A stretch of 64,000 bases of DNA from Oceanihabitans sp. IOP_32 (GTDB lineage Bacteria; Bacteroidota; Bacteroidia; Flavobacteriales; Flavobacteriaceae), in assembly GCF_009498295.1 (NCBI RefSeq), contig NZ_CP040813.1:1557001-1621000 (forward strand), in the 5' to 3' direction. Each line of letters opens with the position of its first letter. The stretch's first letter is position 1. A program made the translations under genes and the position numbers. Below are positions 62,961-64,000 of the stretch, piece after piece. The notes beneath the pieces were generated by a model. It was not told the DNA's origin and ran no database searches. It worked only from the letters and a program-made list of their open reading frames with translations.

Positions 62961-64000
62961 ATGCAAAGTATTTCTATCATTGAGCCAATAAAAATTAGAC
63001 TTAGGAGATATAAGAGTCTTTTTAGGCGTGCTTTGCCTTTGGAAAAACATGAGAAGGCAATTTTAGGATTGATTTACCAAAATAATGGTGATTATGGATT
63101 CAGTGAGCTCGGTACTGTTTTAGGATTTGCTGTTGAAGATAATCCAGAACTTCAAGTGCGAAAAGATGTTGCAGAAATACAACTATTTGAATCATACCTT
63201 GAAAACCTAAAGTCCAATGATTTGATCGACTACAACAACCAAAGTGTTCGATTAACTTTTTGGGGTGAGAAAGCAATAAATGACGATTGTAAATATTCGT
63301 TTTACTCAGGAAACCTTCAAATTCCGGAGTTTTTTGATATTGCGCTCTCTAATGAAGCATCTGATTTTACATTTAAAGAAATTGGTGTTGAAGTTAAATT
63401 AACAAATGAGCAGAATCTAAATAAGGCTTGGGACTTAGCCGAATTTGAAGCTCCAGACCCTAATCTCATCCACCAGTTCCATATGAATAGGTTTAATAAA
63501 AATGATGAGATAATATTCGATAATATTGAGCCACTATCAAACTTAGGGTTGATAGAGACATATTTAGAATTTTCAGAAAGAAACAGTTCTATTGAGGTTT
63601 TATATGAGTCTAAGCTTCATGAACAATTATCAAAGGAAATAAATAAAACTCCGAACACGTTAAAAGCGGATAATCTCAAATTAAAAATTAATTGTAAGAA
63701 ATTGGTTGAAGCCAAAGAAGCTTTTTTAATTGAAGATTTAGCTGATTTTATCGCAATTGTTGATTGGAGTATTGTTATTGAAAAACCAAATATTATATGG
63801 AACAATAGCTCTATTGGTTTTTTAGATAAATTTCAGGTCAATTGGAACCTAATAAGTTCAAAGGCTCCTGTCTCCATAATTCAAGATGCCATAGATGACT
63901 ATATTGATAAATTTGATTGGCTTGAAGTAACCAATCGTCTGAATCTTGAATTTATACTTGCAAATATTGACAAGTATCCTTGGGATGTAGATGTTTTAAC
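62961..64000 (+). CDS. partner protein with repeated W-rich motif (3' end beyond window)
   Basis: At least 346 aa, open to the window end. Starts MQSISIIEPIKIRLRRYKSLFRRALPLEKHEKAILGLIYQ, with a winged-helix-like N-terminal part up to about residue 110 (SDLIDYNN-type wing, VRLTFWGEKAI). From about residue 255 a repeated pattern appears: hhDWSIVIEKPNIIWNNSSIGFLDKF, QVNWNLISSKAPVSII, FDWLEVTNRLNLEFILANIDKYPWD. This is the W-x-x-h(T/S) repeat seen in some long bacterial and viral repeat proteins. Co-transcribed with the helicase (one-base gap). Function unknown; the full length and number of repeats cannot be seen. Confidence 0.75.
   Translation, partial: MQSISIIEPIKIRLRRYKSLFRRALPLEKHEKAILGLIYQNNGDYGFSELGTVLGFAVEDNPELQVRKDVAEIQLFESYLENLKSNDLIDYNNQSVRLTFWGEKAINDDCKYSFYSGNLQIPEFFDIALSNEASDFTFKEIGVEVKLTNEQNLNKAWDLAEFEAPDPNLIHQFHMNRFNKNDEIIFDNIEPLSNLGLIETYLEFSERNSSIEVLYESKLHEQLSKEINKTPNTLKADNLKLKINCKKLVEAKEAFLIEDLADFIAIVDWSIVIEKPNIIWNNSSIGFLDKFQVNWNLISSKAPVSIIQDAIDDYIDKFDWLEVTNRLNLEFILANIDKYPWDVDVL

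Overview
The window looks like a chromosomal segment of a marine-type member of the Flavobacteriaceae (Bacteroidota). The evidence is low G+C, TAnnTTTG-type promoter boxes, few Shine-Dalgarno sequences, many lipoproteins, a type II-C CRISPR-Cas9 locus with 46-bp repeats, and DUF6266/DUF3987 mobile-element genes. This placement is inferred from gene content and style, not from a search.

Layout. (1) 1-3200: housekeeping genes (OmpH/Skp end, DNA polymerase III delta', pgk). (2) 3249-4469: 4.8 copies of an exact 255-bp non-coding tandem repeat that runs almost directly into a CRISPR array of 42 repeats and 41 spacers (4478-7632). A terminator closes the array. It is followed on the other strand by cas2, cas1 and a 1498-aa cas9, with a divergent tracrRNA at 13617-13687. 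(3) 14095-30744: ordinary chromosome. It holds tRNA-Ala(GGC), a GNAT acetyltransferase, a MATE transporter, QueD, an M1 peptidase, a subtilase, an MBL hydrolase, a SulP/USP pair divergent from a cation/proton antiporter, and an iron(III)-type ABC importer. (4) 31201-33191: an amino-acid permease plus MarC pair with matched ends. (5) 33192-55644: a 22.5-kb putative integrative element bounded by near-identical 22-bp repeats. Its tyrosine integrase lies beside the right repeat, next to a HTH protein and a DUF3987/primase protein. It carries a defence operon (PLD-SNF2 helicase, N6-adenine methylase, SMC-like ATPase and three accessory genes), an IS3 remnant, a VIT1-type metal transporter unit and a possible PD-(D/E)XK nuclease pair. 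(6) 55675-64000: an array of gene units separated by roughly 130-bp nested palindromes: a PLD protein with six helicase-associated repeats, a small exported protein, and a large SF1 helicase with a partner cut by the window edge.

The most interesting signal is in regions 4-6. Every complete unit next to these palindromes begins with a GTTG-type core. The same unit ends with the exact reverse complement of that core (8-10 bp), directly before the next palindrome. This is the geometry of integron gene cassettes with attC sites, yet no integron integrase is visible here and the cargo is unusually large. A second signal is in the CRISPR locus. Each repeat contains a TTG-N19-TAnnTTTAC element, and the same element with identical spacing sits just upstream of the tracrRNA. 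This suggests that each repeat is its own promoter.
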